Origin: Chloroflexota bacterium
GTDB taxonomy: Bacteria > Chloroflexota > FW602-bin22 > JACPRP01
Assembly: GCA_016210495.1 (NCBI GenBank)
Contig: JACQUC010000128.1
Coordinates: 1 to 60,990 of the forward strand
Reading direction: 5' to 3'
Length of the DNA stretch: 60,990 nucleotides
The notes under the pieces are model-generated. The model searched no databases, had not been told where the DNA came from, and worked only from the letters and a program-made list of their open reading frames with translations. Shown here piece by piece: positions 1-9,157 of the stretch. Made by a program: the position numbers and the translations under genes. Every line of letters starts with the position of its first letter. The first letter of the stretch is position 1.

Positions 1-34
1 CCGTTTGCTATCTCCGGCGGGCGTGCCACCCCAC

Positions 35-155
35 CCCGGGGCGGACAGAGGACGTCCGCCCCTACGCTCGGGGCGCGGTGAATCGCACACCCATATCAGC
101 GACGACCGCTTAGCTTAGCTTAATGCGCATGGGGCGGTTCGCGCACCGCCCCTAC
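35..155. repeat. two GTAGGGGCGG-type palindromic spacer repeats
   Basis: Two GC-rich inverted repeats precede the first gene, at about 35-65 and 131-155. Each has a GGGGCGG arm facing a CCGCCCC arm and an outer CTAC on the right, so each reads as GTAGGGGCGG on the reverse strand. They belong to the same family as the repeats at 1547, 2519, 2599, 42520 and 44585. I see no gene in bases 1-199. Confidence 0.6.
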
Positions 156-199
156 CAATCCGGCCTGCGCCCGAGTTCTAATGAAAGAAGGCACCTACA

Positions 200-1540
200 A
201 TGAGCTTGCGCGACACTATCGCCATTCTCGAACAAACCCAACAGCTCCTCCACATCCGGAAGCCCGTGGATCCGGTGTATGAGCTGTCAGCCATCGCCAA
301 GAAGCTCGACGGCGGGCCGGCGGTGCTTTTTCACGACGTCAGGGGCTACCGGATGCCCGTGATCGTGGGCACCGACGGCACGCGGGAGAAGATCGCGCGC
401 AACCTGGGCGTCGACCAGGCCGGCCTGACCCTGCACTACATCAACGCCATCGAGAAGCCTATCCCCTGCGCGCGCGTGGAAACCGGGCCGGTCAAGGAGG
501 TGGTCCACACGGGCGATATCGATATCGCCCGGCTCCTTCCCGTCCCCAAGCATTACGAGAAAGAGCCGGGGCCTTACATAACCTCGGGACTGGTGCTGGC
601 GAAGGACCCCCAGATGGGGAGGCAGAACGTCTCCTTCCACCGCTTTCAGGTCAAGGCCGGCAACCGACTGGGCGTCCTCATACAGCCGCGACACATGCTG
701 CGCATTCAGCAGCAGGCCGAGCAATCCGGCGGCAGGATGGAGCTGGCCATCGTCGTCGGCACCGACATCGCGCTGCGACTGGCCGGGGCGACTTGGGGCG
801 CGTCGATCCCCCTCGGCCTCGACGAGCTGACCATCGCCGGCGGCTTGCGCGGCCGCGCGGTCGAGGTGGTCCGGGCCGAGACGGTCGACCTGCTGGTTCC
901 CGCCGACGCGGAGATCGTCCTGGAGGGCACCATCATCCCGGCCTTCGTCGAGGACGAGGGCCCGATGGCCGAGTTCACCGGCGTCTACGGCGGCCGCTGG
1001 AACAACCCGGTGGTCGAGATAAGCGCCATCACGCACCGGCGCGATGCCATTTACCAGGACATCCTGCCCTTTAGCGAGGAGCATCGCCTGCTGCTGGGCA
1101 TGCCCAATGAGCCGGTGCTTCTCAAGAGCGTGGCCGGCATCATCCCGGGCGTCAACGCCGTCTACATCACCCCCGGCGCCTGCGGCAAGTTTCACGCCGT
1201 CATCTCCATCACCAAGCGCACCGACGGCGAGGCCAAGAACGCCCTGCTCGCCGCGCTCACCAGCAACCGCGACATCAAGCAGGTCATCGCCGTGGACCCC
1301 GACATCGACATCTTCCGCCCGCAGGAGGTCGAGTACGCCGTATCCACCCGGGTGCAGTGGGACCGGGACGTCTTCTACATCTCCGGCTGCCAGGGCAACG
1401 AGCTCGATCCGATGCAGGACACCTACGGCTACATCACCAAGGTGGGCATCGACGCCACCAAACCCCTCGCCCGTGCCGAGCGCTTCGAGCTGGCGACGAT
1501 CCCCGGCTGGCAGGACATCAGGGTGGAGGACTATCTGTAG
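200..1540 (+). CDS. UbiD family (de)carboxylase, paralogue 1
   Basis: This 446-aa protein belongs to the UbiD family, whose members reversibly decarboxylate unsaturated or aromatic acids using prenylated FMN in the cytoplasm. Family landmarks are visible: the NVSFHRF segment with the conserved Asn and Arg, the LVPADAEIVLEG segment carrying the metal-binding Glu, and EGPMAEFTGVYG at the place of the usual EGPFGEYTGY catalytic-Glu motif. Both Glu residues are kept, while F-G is replaced by M-A. The start is an ATG behind a GAAGG-type ribosome site. It stands alone ahead of the IclR gene and is more divergent than the 2651/39385 pair. No ubiX-type prenyltransferase, needed to make the cofactor, lies in the window. 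The substrate cannot be named. Confidence 0.92.
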   Translation: MSLRDTIAILEQTQQLLHIRKPVDPVYELSAIAKKLDGGPAVLFHDVRGYRMPVIVGTDGTREKIARNLGVDQAGLTLHYINAIEKPIPCARVETGPVKEVVHTGDIDIARLLPVPKHYEKEPGPYITSGLVLAKDPQMGRQNVSFHRFQVKAGNRLGVLIQPRHMLRIQQQAEQSGGRMELAIVVGTDIALRLAGATWGASIPLGLDELTIAGGLRGRAVEVVRAETVDLLVPADAEIVLEGTIIPAFVEDEGPMAEFTGVYGGRWNNPVVEISAITHRRDAIYQDILPFSEEHRLLLGMPNEPVLLKSVAGIIPGVNAVYITPGACGKFHAVISITKRTDGEAKNALLAALTSNRDIKQVIAVDPDIDIFRPQEVEYAVSTRVQWDRDVFYISGCQGNELDPMQDTYGYITKVGIDATKPLARAERFELATIPGWQDIRVEDYL

Positions 1541-1546
1541 CATTAT

Positions 1547-1573
1547 GTAGGGGCGGACGTCTCTGTCCGCCCC
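1547..1573. repeat. GTAGGGGCGGAC palindromic repeat
   Basis: The arms GGGGCGGAC and GTCCGCCCC face each other across a short loop just after the UbiD stop codon. It could act as a transcript-end hairpin but has no T-run. Confidence 0.6.
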
Positions 1574-1618
1574 TCGCCAGATTGCTTCACAATGCCTGCC
1601 CAACCGACCAGACAAGCC

Positions 1619-1688
1619 TTGACACCGCCTGTAGCGCATGCTATACTTCCCTGCAACTTTGTGAGATAGGTATACCATCTTGCGAGAC
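1619..1688 (+). promoter_or_regulatory. promoter-operator of the IclR gene (copy 1 of a shared element)
   Basis: TTGACA (1619-1624) and TATACT (1642-1647) are separated by 17 bases, an almost perfect sigma-70-type promoter. Downstream come GAGAT (1662-1666), a palindromic GGTATACC (1669-1676) and GAGAC (1684-1688). This layout is shared with 9652-9720 and 39109-39177, where the middle half-site reads GTTTC. The last half-site overlaps the first codons of the IclR gene, which suggests autoregulation. Confidence 0.75.
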
Positions 1689-2465
1689 AACTCCACCCAT
1701 CTTCTCAAGCGCGTGGATGCCATCCTCCAGGCCATCGGCCTCGAGGGCCGGATTGGCGCCGCGGAGCTGGCCAAGCGCGTGGGACTGCCCCGCAGCACCC
1801 TGTATCGACTTCTCGCCGCTCTGGAAGCCATCGGCTATGTGAAGCACAGCCCGGACGGTCCCGAATATCAGCTTTCCATCAGGTTGTTCGAACTGGGCAG
1901 CCGGATGGTGGGGAGCCTTCAGTGGCGAGCCGAAGCTCGACCCATTCTGGCCGAGCTGGCTCGCAGCACCGGCGAGAGCGCCCATCTGGCCGTTCTGGAC
2001 GGCGACGACGCCGTCTATGTCGACTTCGCGGGTGGCCCGCACGTCATCGGGCTCCTGTCTCGCGTCGGCACCCGATCACCTCTTCATTGCACGGCCGTAG
2101 GCAAGATACTGCTGGCCTATGCCCCGGCCGAGCGACGTCGTGAGCTTATCGCCAGGATCAGGTTCAAGAGATACACGGACACGACAATTTGCACCGCCGC
2201 CGAGCTGGAAGCGGAGCTGGAGTCAGTCCGCCGCCAGGGCTTTGCGACGGTCGACGGCGAATACGATTCGTATTTGCGGGCCGTGGGCGCCCCGGTGATG
2301 GACCATTTCGGTAGCGTCATCGCCGCCATCAGCGTGGCCGGCCCGTCGATGCGGCTATCTCTTACGGACCTCCAACGGCTGGCACCCGAGGTTTGCCGAG
2401 CGGGAGCCGAGATCAGCTCCCGACTCGGATACTACGGGTCCTGCGTCAGCTCTGCCGTTGGCTAG
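1680..2465 (+). CDS. IclR family transcriptional regulator
   Basis: This 261-aa protein has the two-domain IclR layout: an N-terminal winged helix-turn-helix (residues about 5-65, with AELAKRVGLPRSTLYRLLAAL as recognition helix region) and a C-terminal effector-binding domain (about 80-255) with the typical SPLHCTAVGKILLAY segment. The proposed start is TTG at 1680, about 33 bases after the -10 box, giving a very short leader. IclR proteins often control aromatic-acid catabolism and their own gene. An operator-like element at this promoter recurs before the hydroxylase gene at 9829 and the UbiD operon at 39385, so this protein is the best candidate regulator of both. Activator or repressor mode cannot be read from sequence. 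Confidence 0.92.
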   Translation: MRDNSTHLLKRVDAILQAIGLEGRIGAAELAKRVGLPRSTLYRLLAALEAIGYVKHSPDGPEYQLSIRLFELGSRMVGSLQWRAEARPILAELARSTGESAHLAVLDGDDAVYVDFAGGPHVIGLLSRVGTRSPLHCTAVGKILLAYAPAERRRELIARIRFKRYTDTTICTAAELEAELESVRRQGFATVDGEYDSYLRAVGAPVMDHFGSVIAAISVAGPSMRLSLTDLQRLAPEVCRAGAEISSRLGYYGSCVSSAVG

Positions 2466-2518
2466 GATATGATCTCGAACTTCGCAGTTCGGCCAGGCAG
2501 CATCTGCGCGTATCTCCC

Positions 2519-2623
2519 GTAGGGGCAACCCTGCGTGGTTGCCCTTCGGCCTCCAGGCACCATTGCTAGCCTGGTTTCTGGCGACAACATCGAAGGACGT
2601 AGGGGCGAGGAAACCTCGCCCTC
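2519..2623. repeat. two GTAGGGGC palindromic repeats
   Basis: GTAGGGGCAACC...GGTTGCCC (2519-2546) and GTAGGGGCGAGG...CCTCGCCC (2599-2623) lie in the spacer ahead of the UbiD gene at 2651. The outer GTAGGGGC is constant and the inner arms differ but stay self-complementary. That compensatory pattern suggests selection for the hairpin or the spread of a mobile palindromic repeat. Confidence 0.6.
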
Positions 2624-2650
2624 GGCTGGCTTCGTACAAGGAGGTTACAG

Positions 2651-4111
2651 GTGGCATACGACGACGTCAGAGAGTACATGGTGGCCCTGGAGCAGTGGGG
2701 CGAGCTGGTGCGCATCGAAGCCGAGGTCGACTGGAACCTCGAGGTTGGAGCTGTTATGCGGCGCAGTTGCGAGATCGGCACGCCCTCGGCCCATTTCAAA
2801 AAGATCCGCGGGTACGGTCCGGAGCATTCTATTTTCGGGCCACCACTGAACCGGGGCAGCATCACCATGTGGAGCAAGGTCGCCATCGCGATGGAACTGG
2901 ACCCGGAGACGCCCTATGACCAGTTGCAGCGCGAGTACATGCGACGCGTTTCCTCGCCCATCAAGCCTTACCAGGTGGCCACTGGACCCTGCAAAGAAAA
3001 CGTGTGCTACGGCAAAGACGTCAATCTGTTTCAGTTCCCGGCTCCGTATCTCCACGAAGGCGACGGAGGACGCTACCTCGTCACCTGGGGCTTTACGGTT
3101 ACCAAGGATCCGGATAGCGATTGGACTAACTGGGGCGTGTACCGCCAGATGGTCCACACCCGGAACAGGACGGGTGGCGTCGTCTGGCCGCAGCAACACA
3201 ACGGGATGATGTACTACCGGAAGTTCGAGCCCCGCAACGAGCCGATGCCCTTTGCGACAGTCATTGGCGGCGATCCGATCTGCACTATGGCCGGCACAAT
3301 TGCGTTTCCGGCCGGCGTCAATGAGGCAGATATGGCCGGCGGACTGCGCCGGGAGCCTGTGCAACTGGTGAAGTGCGAGACCAGCGACCTGCTGGTGCCG
3401 GCCACGGCGGAGATAGTGATCGAAGGCGTCATGATGCCACGCGAGCGATGGGACGAAGGTCCCTTCGGCGAGTACTCCGGCTACCGCGCCTCGCCACGCA
3501 TGCCGCGCCCGGTTTATCGCGTCCTCTGCGTCACCCACCGCGACAACCCGATTCTCACGGCCAACTGCGAGGGCATCCCGATCACCGAGTCACACCTGGC
3601 CTGCCAATCGCTGGGGACCTGTGCGGAGGCGCTGTTGGCGCTCAGGCAGGCAGGCATACCTGTCAAAGACGCCTACGTTCCACCGCACGGCGTCGGCAAC
3701 GGAATCGTGATCATCGTAGATAAGAAGTACGCGGGTATTGCCCACGAGGTCGCCAGTGCCGCTCAGGCCACCAAGGGAGGCTTTCGGTACCTGCACATCC
3801 TGGTGTGCGACGACGACATCGACGTCCACGATCTAAACCAGATAATGCACGCCTTCGTCACGAAATGCGTGCCGAGGCGGGGAGTGCAGCAAAAGGACTT
3901 TTCGGTGGGCTGGGGATTGGTGCCGTTCCTCGACCTGCACGAGAGGCAGTACGCCAAAGGGTTCACGGCTGCCTACGATTGCACCTGGCCTATTGAATGG
4001 GATCGCTATTCAGAGGTGCCGCCGAAGGCGTCGTTCGGCCAGACGTATCCAGCCGAGCTGCGAAATCAGGTTGTCGCGAACTGGACGACGAAATACGGGA
4101 TGCCGGTATAA
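2651..4111 (+). CDS. UbiD family (de)carboxylase, paralogue 2
   Basis: This 486-aa UbiD protein starts with GTG, seven bases after a perfect AAGGAGG site. The catalytic motif EGPFGEYSGYRASPR is canonical, NWGVYRQ holds the conserved Asn and Arg, and VPATAEIVIEG holds the metal-site Glu. It is a close paralogue of the protein at 39385: most of the first 50 residues are identical and similarity runs to the C-terminus. A recent duplication is therefore likely. It lies downstream of the IclR gene in the same direction and converges on the hydroxylase gene at 4172. UbiD proteins of this length occur in aromatic carboxylation clusters, but the substrate is not known. Confidence 0.93.
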   Translation: MAYDDVREYMVALEQWGELVRIEAEVDWNLEVGAVMRRSCEIGTPSAHFKKIRGYGPEHSIFGPPLNRGSITMWSKVAIAMELDPETPYDQLQREYMRRVSSPIKPYQVATGPCKENVCYGKDVNLFQFPAPYLHEGDGGRYLVTWGFTVTKDPDSDWTNWGVYRQMVHTRNRTGGVVWPQQHNGMMYYRKFEPRNEPMPFATVIGGDPICTMAGTIAFPAGVNEADMAGGLRREPVQLVKCETSDLLVPATAEIVIEGVMMPRERWDEGPFGEYSGYRASPRMPRPVYRVLCVTHRDNPILTANCEGIPITESHLACQSLGTCAEALLALRQAGIPVKDAYVPPHGVGNGIVIIVDKKYAGIAHEVASAAQATKGGFRYLHILVCDDDIDVHDLNQIMHAFVTKCVPRRGVQQKDFSVGWGLVPFLDLHERQYAKGFTAAYDCTWPIEWDRYSEVPPKASFGQTYPAELRNQVVANWTTKYGMPV

Positions 4112-4146
4112 GAAGAGGGACATAACCGTTGCAGCACGGTGACCCT

Positions 4147-4175
4147 GTAGAGACGACCCGCCGGGTCGTCTCTAC
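4147..4175. repeat. perfect palindrome between convergent genes
   Basis: GTAGAGACGACCC pairs with GGGTCGTCTCTAC around a 3-base centre, 29 bases in all. It lies between the convergent UbiD (ends 4111) and hydroxylase (ends 4172) genes and overlaps the hydroxylase stop. It could end transcription from both sides, though neither strand has a U-run. It also contains GAGAC/GTCTC, the half-site sequence of the proposed operator. Confidence 0.55.
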
Positions 4176-6460
4176 AAAGGGCGTCCCTTGTTCCGCAGCG
4201 CTGCCAGAACTGCCTCCGGAGTAAAGGGTATCTCGTGCAGACGTATACCTATCGCGTCGTAGATCGCGTTGCCAATGGCTGCCGCCGTCGGTACCTGGCC
4301 GGACTCCCCTGCGCTCTTGGCCCCAAAGGGCCCCGTCTCGCTCGGTACCTCTACTAATATGCTGACAATCTTTGGCATGTCCACCGTCCCCAGCAACCTG
4401 TAGTCCTGCAGGTTCCCATTCAGCGGCTTCCCAGTGCTCTGGTCGATCACGAGGTTCTCGGTCAACGCGTAGCCTATTCCTTGCTGCACCGCTCCCTCGA
4501 TCTGACCCTCCACTAGCGTCGGGTTGATCGCCTTGCCCACGTCGTGCGCCGCGGCGAAGCTCAACACCCTTACCACGCCGGTTTCCGTGTCTACCTCCAC
4601 CTCGGCAAACTGTGCCGCATAGGTTGGGGGGTTGCCCGGTGGCTCCTCACTTGCGATGCCGATTATCTGCGAACCCTCCCCCGGAACCCTGGCGAAGTGA
4701 GCCAGGCGGGCTATCTCCGCCACGCTGGTGGCCCTCTCCGGGCTGCCCTTCACCCAAACGCGACCGTCCCCTACTTCCAGGTCGTCGGCAGACGCCTCCA
4801 GCAGCTTCGCGGCCAGCGCCATCAGCTTCTTTCTGGCCTCCCTGGCCGCCTTCCGCACGACGTTACCTCCGGAGTATGTCTGTCGGCTGGCGTGGCTCCC
4901 GACGTCGTAAGGGGCCACGTCGGTATCGGCCACGCGGCTGATCCTGACGTCTCCGAACCGCAATCCAAGCTCCTGCGCCGCCACCTGCGTCAGCACCGTC
5001 GCCGATCCCTGCCCGCAATCCGAGTTGCTGTACACCAGATTGGCCGATCCATCCTCGTTGATCTTGATCATCGCTCCCGACGTCTCGCAGGTCTTCGGCA
5101 TGGCGTTGCTCACGTGCATCATAAAGCCCATCCCCACGCCGTATCGCTTGCTGCCATCGCCCCGATTGGCTCGGCCTCGCTTCTCCTCCCAGCCGATGCT
5201 CTCCTTACCCCTCGCGATAACCTCGTGAAACCCGCAGGATTCGATCGGCAGGCCGTTGAAGGCATAGACCTCGCCCTTGCACAGATGGTTTCTCTCCCGC
5301 ACTTCCAGGGGATCCAGCCCCAAGCTGGCGGCGATGTCGTCCACCTGGCTTTCCACGGCAAACATCGCTTGCGGGTTTCCGTATCCGCGGTATGCCCCGC
5401 TGGGCACCGTGTTAGTGTATACAGAGTACCCCTCGAACTGCGCGTGCGGCGTCCGGTAAACCCCCAGGAACCATCGGCAGACCGGTACCGCAAACCCCGG
5501 CGTGCGCGTGGCGTAGGCGCCGGCATCGATGATCGCTTTCATCTGCCGTGCCGTGAAGGTCCCATCCTTCTGCACTCCGGTTTTGAGCTCGAAGATTATC
5601 GGGTGCCTCGACTCGGTGGCAATGAAGCTCTCGTCTCGCGAGTATTGGAGCCTCACGGGTCTGCCGGCGACCCTGGCCAGGAGCGCGCAAATCGGCTCGT
5701 TAACCGCCCCCAGTCTGCTGCCAAAACCGCCGCCAACGTACGGCTTGATCACCCGCACGTCCCCTATTGCCATCCCCATCGCCCCGGCGACTATCGAACG
5801 CACCAGATAAGGCATCTGCGTCGAGGCCCAAACCGTGAGCCGCCCACTGGCGTCGAAGCTCGCGAGAGATGCCCCGCAAGGCTCCAGGCTGCACTGGGAG
5901 ACCCTTGAGGTCACGTACCTGTCTTCGAACACATGATCGGCCGCCTTGAAGCCCTCCTCCACCGACCCGATCGCGATTGGGGTGTACGAGATGACGTTTC
6001 TTTCCGCCGTGTGCACCAGAGGCGCGCCCTCCGCCATGGCCTCTTCCACGCCGAAGGCAGCAGGCAACGGCTCGTACTCGACCTTGATGAGATCCAGTGC
6101 CTCGCTGGCAGTGTCCTCGTCCATCGCCGCCACGGCCGCTACCGCGTCTCCCACGTGCCTGGCTTTGTCACACAGGATGTACTGATCTTCCGTCAGCTTC
6201 GCCCCCGGCAGGGGAGGAAAGCCGGCAGGGTTCCACAGCAGCTTGGGCGTATCTTCGAACGACACCGCCGCGTAAACGCCGGCCAGCCGGCCGGCCCGAC
6301 CGAGGTCGATGTTAGCGATCCTGGCGTGCGCATAGGGGCTCCTCAGAACCTTGCCGACCAGCAGGTCCCTCAGCCATATGTCTCCGACGAATTCGCCTGC
6401 ACCCTTCACCTTATCCAGGTCGTCTATCTTGCGCAAGCGCCGTCCGACGATATCAAGCAT
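4172..6460 (-). CDS. molybdenum hydroxylase large subunit (xanthine dehydrogenase/CoxL type)
   Basis: The 762-aa protein is a full-length molybdopterin-binding large subunit of the xanthine oxidase family. These enzymes hydroxylate aldehydes, purines, N-heterocycles or carbon monoxide using water. The N-terminal a/b-hammerhead domain is followed by molybdopterin-binding motifs GGGFGSR and PSGAYRGYGNPQ, and the C-terminal GAKSAGESGQ contains the expected catalytic Glu. The CoxL-type active-site AYXCSFR loop of CO dehydrogenase is absent, so CO is an unlikely substrate. It is the last gene of the reverse-strand ABC-transporter operon, starting about 20 bases after the stop of the lipoprotein reading frame. 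The medium FAD and small 2Fe-2S subunits normally beside such genes are missing from the window. Confidence 0.93.
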   Translation of the reverse strand: MLDIVGRRLRKIDDLDKVKGAGEFVGDIWLRDLLVGKVLRSPYAHARIANIDLGRAGRLAGVYAAVSFEDTPKLLWNPAGFPPLPGAKLTEDQYILCDKARHVGDAVAAVAAMDEDTASEALDLIKVEYEPLPAAFGVEEAMAEGAPLVHTAERNVISYTPIAIGSVEEGFKAADHVFEDRYVTSRVSQCSLEPCGASLASFDASGRLTVWASTQMPYLVRSIVAGAMGMAIGDVRVIKPYVGGGFGSRLGAVNEPICALLARVAGRPVRLQYSRDESFIATESRHPIIFELKTGVQKDGTFTARQMKAIIDAGAYATRTPGFAVPVCRWFLGVYRTPHAQFEGYSVYTNTVPSGAYRGYGNPQAMFAVESQVDDIAASLGLDPLEVRERNHLCKGEVYAFNGLPIESCGFHEVIARGKESIGWEEKRGRANRGDGSKRYGVGMGFMMHVSNAMPKTCETSGAMIKINEDGSANLVYSNSDCGQGSATVLTQVAAQELGLRFGDVRISRVADTDVAPYDVGSHASRQTYSGGNVVRKAAREARKKLMALAAKLLEASADDLEVGDGRVWVKGSPERATSVAEIARLAHFARVPGEGSQIIGIASEEPPGNPPTYAAQFAEVEVDTETGVVRVLSFAAAHDVGKAINPTLVEGQIEGAVQQGIGYALTENLVIDQSTGKPLNGNLQDYRLLGTVDMPKIVSILVEVPSETGPFGAKSAGESGQVPTAAAIGNAIYDAIGIRLHEIPFTPEAVLAALRNKGRPL

Positions 6461-6481
6461 TATGGCCAGGCCCCCAGCGAG

Positions 6482-7574
6482 CTACCGAGATCCCATCTCC
6501 TTCGCCGCATCTTCCAGCAGCTTCTCGTTCAGCATCTGCTGGACGTTTACCGGCTTCTCGATCATCTTGGCATCCAGCAATATCTTCTGCGTCGCTTCGA
6601 GAGAAGCCACGTTGTTCCGCTGGTTTGGCGGGAAATACAGCAATGGCATTTCCTTGGCAACGGCAGGCTCGACGTTGTATGCTTTGACGAGAATCGAGCG
6701 CGCTTCGTCTTGGTTCTTGTTCATCCAGTCCGCGGCCTTCATCCTGCGCCTTCATAAACGACTTGACGAGGTCAGGATTCTTGTCGTAGAAGGCTCTGTT
6801 GAAGGTAACGATCGTGACCTGGAAGTTGTCGAACGGAGGCTTGCCGACGATCCAGTCCAGTGACTTGCCCGTGCCGCGCATCCGCGACTGGGTTCCAAAT
6901 GGCTCGGGCGGACTAATGGCCGCCACATCCCCTTTGGCCAGCGCGGCGTCCATATTCGGTGGCGGCAGCTCCACGAAACTGATCGAATCGACCTTTACCC
7001 CCTCGCGCCGCAGCCTTTCGACGACGGACAGATGAATCAAGCTGCCACGCTGATTGACGGCCACTGTCTTGCCCTCGAGGTCTTTGAAGGAATTGACTGA
7101 CTTGGCGGCGATCATACCGAACAGAGGATGCTGAGGATCGGAGAAGGTGGTTGAGCCAACCCCGATGAGCTTGCTGGGTACCAGCCCCCTATCGGCCGCG
7201 ACGATCAGCGGAATCGTTCCCTGGTAGGTCACATCCATCGCCCCGGCGAGCATGGCCTCGTTGCCGGCGGGACCGGCAGCAAATCGCTCGCCCTCGACCT
7301 TGATCCCAAACTCCGCGTCAAAACCCTTCTCGCGGATAACGTGGTAGATCAAGAAATCGCCCACAGGATTGTCTGCCAGTCGCACTACGCTAAGCTGCTT
7401 CTTTGCCGCTTCCTTGGCCGCCGGGGCCTCCGCTGCTCTTGGCGCAGGTGCCGGCTCCGCCTGCTTCGGGGCCTGCGCCGGCTGAGATGCCGGCGGCGTC
7501 TGCCCCGCGCAGCCGACCACCAGGCCAATAACCAGAAGTGAAACTCCGATCAGTAGCCACGCTTTTCGCGTCAT
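6482..7574 (-). pseudogene. ABC transporter substrate-binding lipoprotein, frameshifted
   Basis: The N-terminus has a lipoprotein signal peptide with lipobox LVVGC (Cys at about residue 22) and a Pro/Ala-rich linker. The body matches NMT1/SsuA/TauA-type periplasmic binding proteins. Reading is broken near 6743: a 13-base imperfect tandem duplication (units 6731-6743 and 6744-6756) shifts the frame. Removing one unit restores a single 359-codon reading frame through SFMKAADWMNKNQDEARS to the stop at 6482. Unrepaired, the protein runs out of frame to 6453 and overlaps the next gene. Either the gene is broken in this genome or the duplication is an assembly error. Its partners at 7595 and 8414 look intact, so loss may be recent. 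Confidence 0.85.
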
Positions 7575-7594
7575 TTTGACCTCCTTGCTCCCTT

Positions 7595-8410
7595 CTATTT
7601 TTGAGGCTCGGTCTCCTCCATCAGCAGCGCCCTCAGAACGGCCATAACCCGCTGCGTGCTGGCATCGGCGTTCTCCACGTTACGCGGTCGCGGCAGGTCT
7701 ATGGCCACCTCCTGTTTGATCCTGCCCGGACGCCTGGTGAAGCACACCACCTTGTCGGCCAGCACCACCGATTCCAGCAAATTGTGTGTCACAAACACTA
7801 TCGTCTTCCTGGTTTTGCCCCAGATGCGCAGGGTTTCTGCCTGCAGGCTCTGCCGGGTTATCGCATCCAGCGCCCCGAATGGTTCGTCCATCAGCAGGAC
7901 CTCGGGCTCCGTCACCAGAGAACGGGCGATGGCCACGCGCTGTTTCATCCCACCGCTCAACTGATGAGGATAATAGTTGGCGAAGTCGGCGAGCCCCACT
8001 AGATTGAGGTAGTGCGCGGCGATCTCGCTCCGTTGCGCGGCGCTACCAACCTCCTTCATCTCCAGGCCAAACTCTATGTTCTTGAGCACCGTGCGCCAGG
8101 GAAACAGCGCGTACTCCTGGAAGACCATTCCCCTGTCCATCCCAGGGCCTTTGACGGGTCGATTGTCAACCAGTATCGTCCCCTCGTCAAATGGTTCCAG
8201 CCCCGCGATGCACAGCAGCAACGTCGACTTGCCGCAGCCGCTGGGCCCCAGAATACAAACAAACTGTCCCTCTTCTACCCGGAAGTTCAATTGCTCGAAG
8301 ACCGTAAGCTCGTCCTTGCCGATCTGAAATCTCTTGGTCAGCTTTTCCACCACGAGCTTACTGGTGAGCTGTGTGGCCAGCTCAGGTGTGGCCGTCGCCG
8401 GCTGTTTCAT
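7595..8410 (-). CDS. ABC transporter ATP-binding protein (SsuB/TauB/NrtD type)
   Basis: The 271-aa ATPase has Walker A GPSGCGKSTLL, Q-loop FQEYALFPW, signature LSGGMKQRVAIARSL, Walker B VLLMDEPFGALD and switch His in VFVTHN. These are all the residues of an active importer ATPase, and the sequence is typical of the nitrate/sulfonate/taurine importer group. It sits between the permease and the lipoprotein gene on the reverse strand, three bases after the permease stop, so translation is probably coupled. Together they would import the small organic acid handled by the neighbouring UbiD and molybdenum hydroxylase enzymes. That substrate link is inferred from position only. Confidence 0.95.
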   Translation of the reverse strand: MKQPATATPELATQLTSKLVVEKLTKRFQIGKDELTVFEQLNFRVEEGQFVCILGPSGCGKSTLLLCIAGLEPFDEGTILVDNRPVKGPGMDRGMVFQEYALFPWRTVLKNIEFGLEMKEVGSAAQRSEIAAHYLNLVGLADFANYYPHQLSGGMKQRVAIARSLVTEPEVLLMDEPFGALDAITRQSLQAETLRIWGKTRKTIVFVTHNLLESVVLADKVVCFTRRPGRIKQEVAIDLPRPRNVENADASTQRVMAVLRALLMEETEPQK

Positions 8411-8413
8411 ACC

Positions 8414-9157
8414 TCAAATCTCCTGATACCAGGGCAAAAGGCTGCTGCGAACGTGTCGCAGGATTCGGTCGAAGATCAGGCCCAAGGTGCTGATAGTCAG
8501 GATGCCGGCAAACATCACGTCGGTCTTGTAAACGCGCTCCGCGTCGATGATCATGTAGCCGAGTCCGTTCTTCGCCGCCACCATCTCCGAGGCGATGATG
8601 ACGATGAAGCCGATGGCCATGCTGATTCTGAGCGCGGAGAAGATGTAGGGTAAAGCCGAGGGGATCACCACCTTCCAGAGCATGTGGCGCTCCCGCGCTC
8701 CCAGTGTTCTCGCCGCTCGGATCAGCACCTTTGGTGTCGCTTTGACGCCGAAGTACGTGTTGATCAATATTGGGAAAAAGGTGGCGATCCAGATGATGAA
8801 GACCTTCTGCTCGTTGCCGATGCCGAACCAGAGGATGGCGAGAGGAATCAATGCGATGGGAGAAATCGGCCGCACCGCCTCGACCAGCGGGTCGAAGAAG
8901 TCGTCTAGTGATTTGAACCAGCCCATCAGAATGCCAAGCGTCACGCCGGAGATAACCGCCAGAGAATAGCCGACGAAGAGCCTGGTAAGGCTCCACCCCG
9001 CATCGGCCAGAAGCGCGCCGGACAGTAGCAGCTTGAAAAGCGATGCTGCCACGGCGTGTGGAGGCGGCAAGAAGAAGGGATCGACTATGCCGGCGATCAC
9101 AACTCCTTCCCATAGCAACAGCACGAGTGCAGGAGAAACCAGTCTACGCCACCGCAT
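8414..9157 (-). CDS. ABC transporter permease (SsuC/TauC type)
   Basis: The 247-aa membrane protein has about six transmembrane helices and the EAA-type cytoplasmic loop (AARTLGARERHMLWKVVIPSALPYI) that contacts the ATPase. It is the first gene of the reverse-strand operon permease, ATPase, lipoprotein, hydroxylase. The ATG follows an AAGGAGG site. The promoter must lie in 9158-9400 but no convincing -10/-35 pair was picked out. Confidence 0.94.
   Translation of the reverse strand: MRWRRLVSPALVLLLWEGVVIAGIVDPFFLPPPHAVAASLFKLLLSGALLADAGWSLTRLFVGYSLAVISGVTLGILMGWFKSLDDFFDPLVEAVRPISPIALIPLAILWFGIGNEQKVFIIWIATFFPILINTYFGVKATPKVLIRAARTLGARERHMLWKVVIPSALPYIFSALRISMAIGFIVIIASEMVAAKNGLGYMIIDAERVYKTDVMFAGILTISTLGLIFDRILRHVRSSLLPWYQEI

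Noticed and set aside
287..1831. 514-aa open frame opposite the first UbiD gene
   Set aside because: It lies antisense to a clear UbiD gene, is rich in Arg/Asp/Gly/Val as expected of GC-rich shadows, and has no family motif.
4172..6460. aerobic CO dehydrogenase large subunit
   Set aside because: The characteristic active-site Cys loop of form I CoxL is absent.
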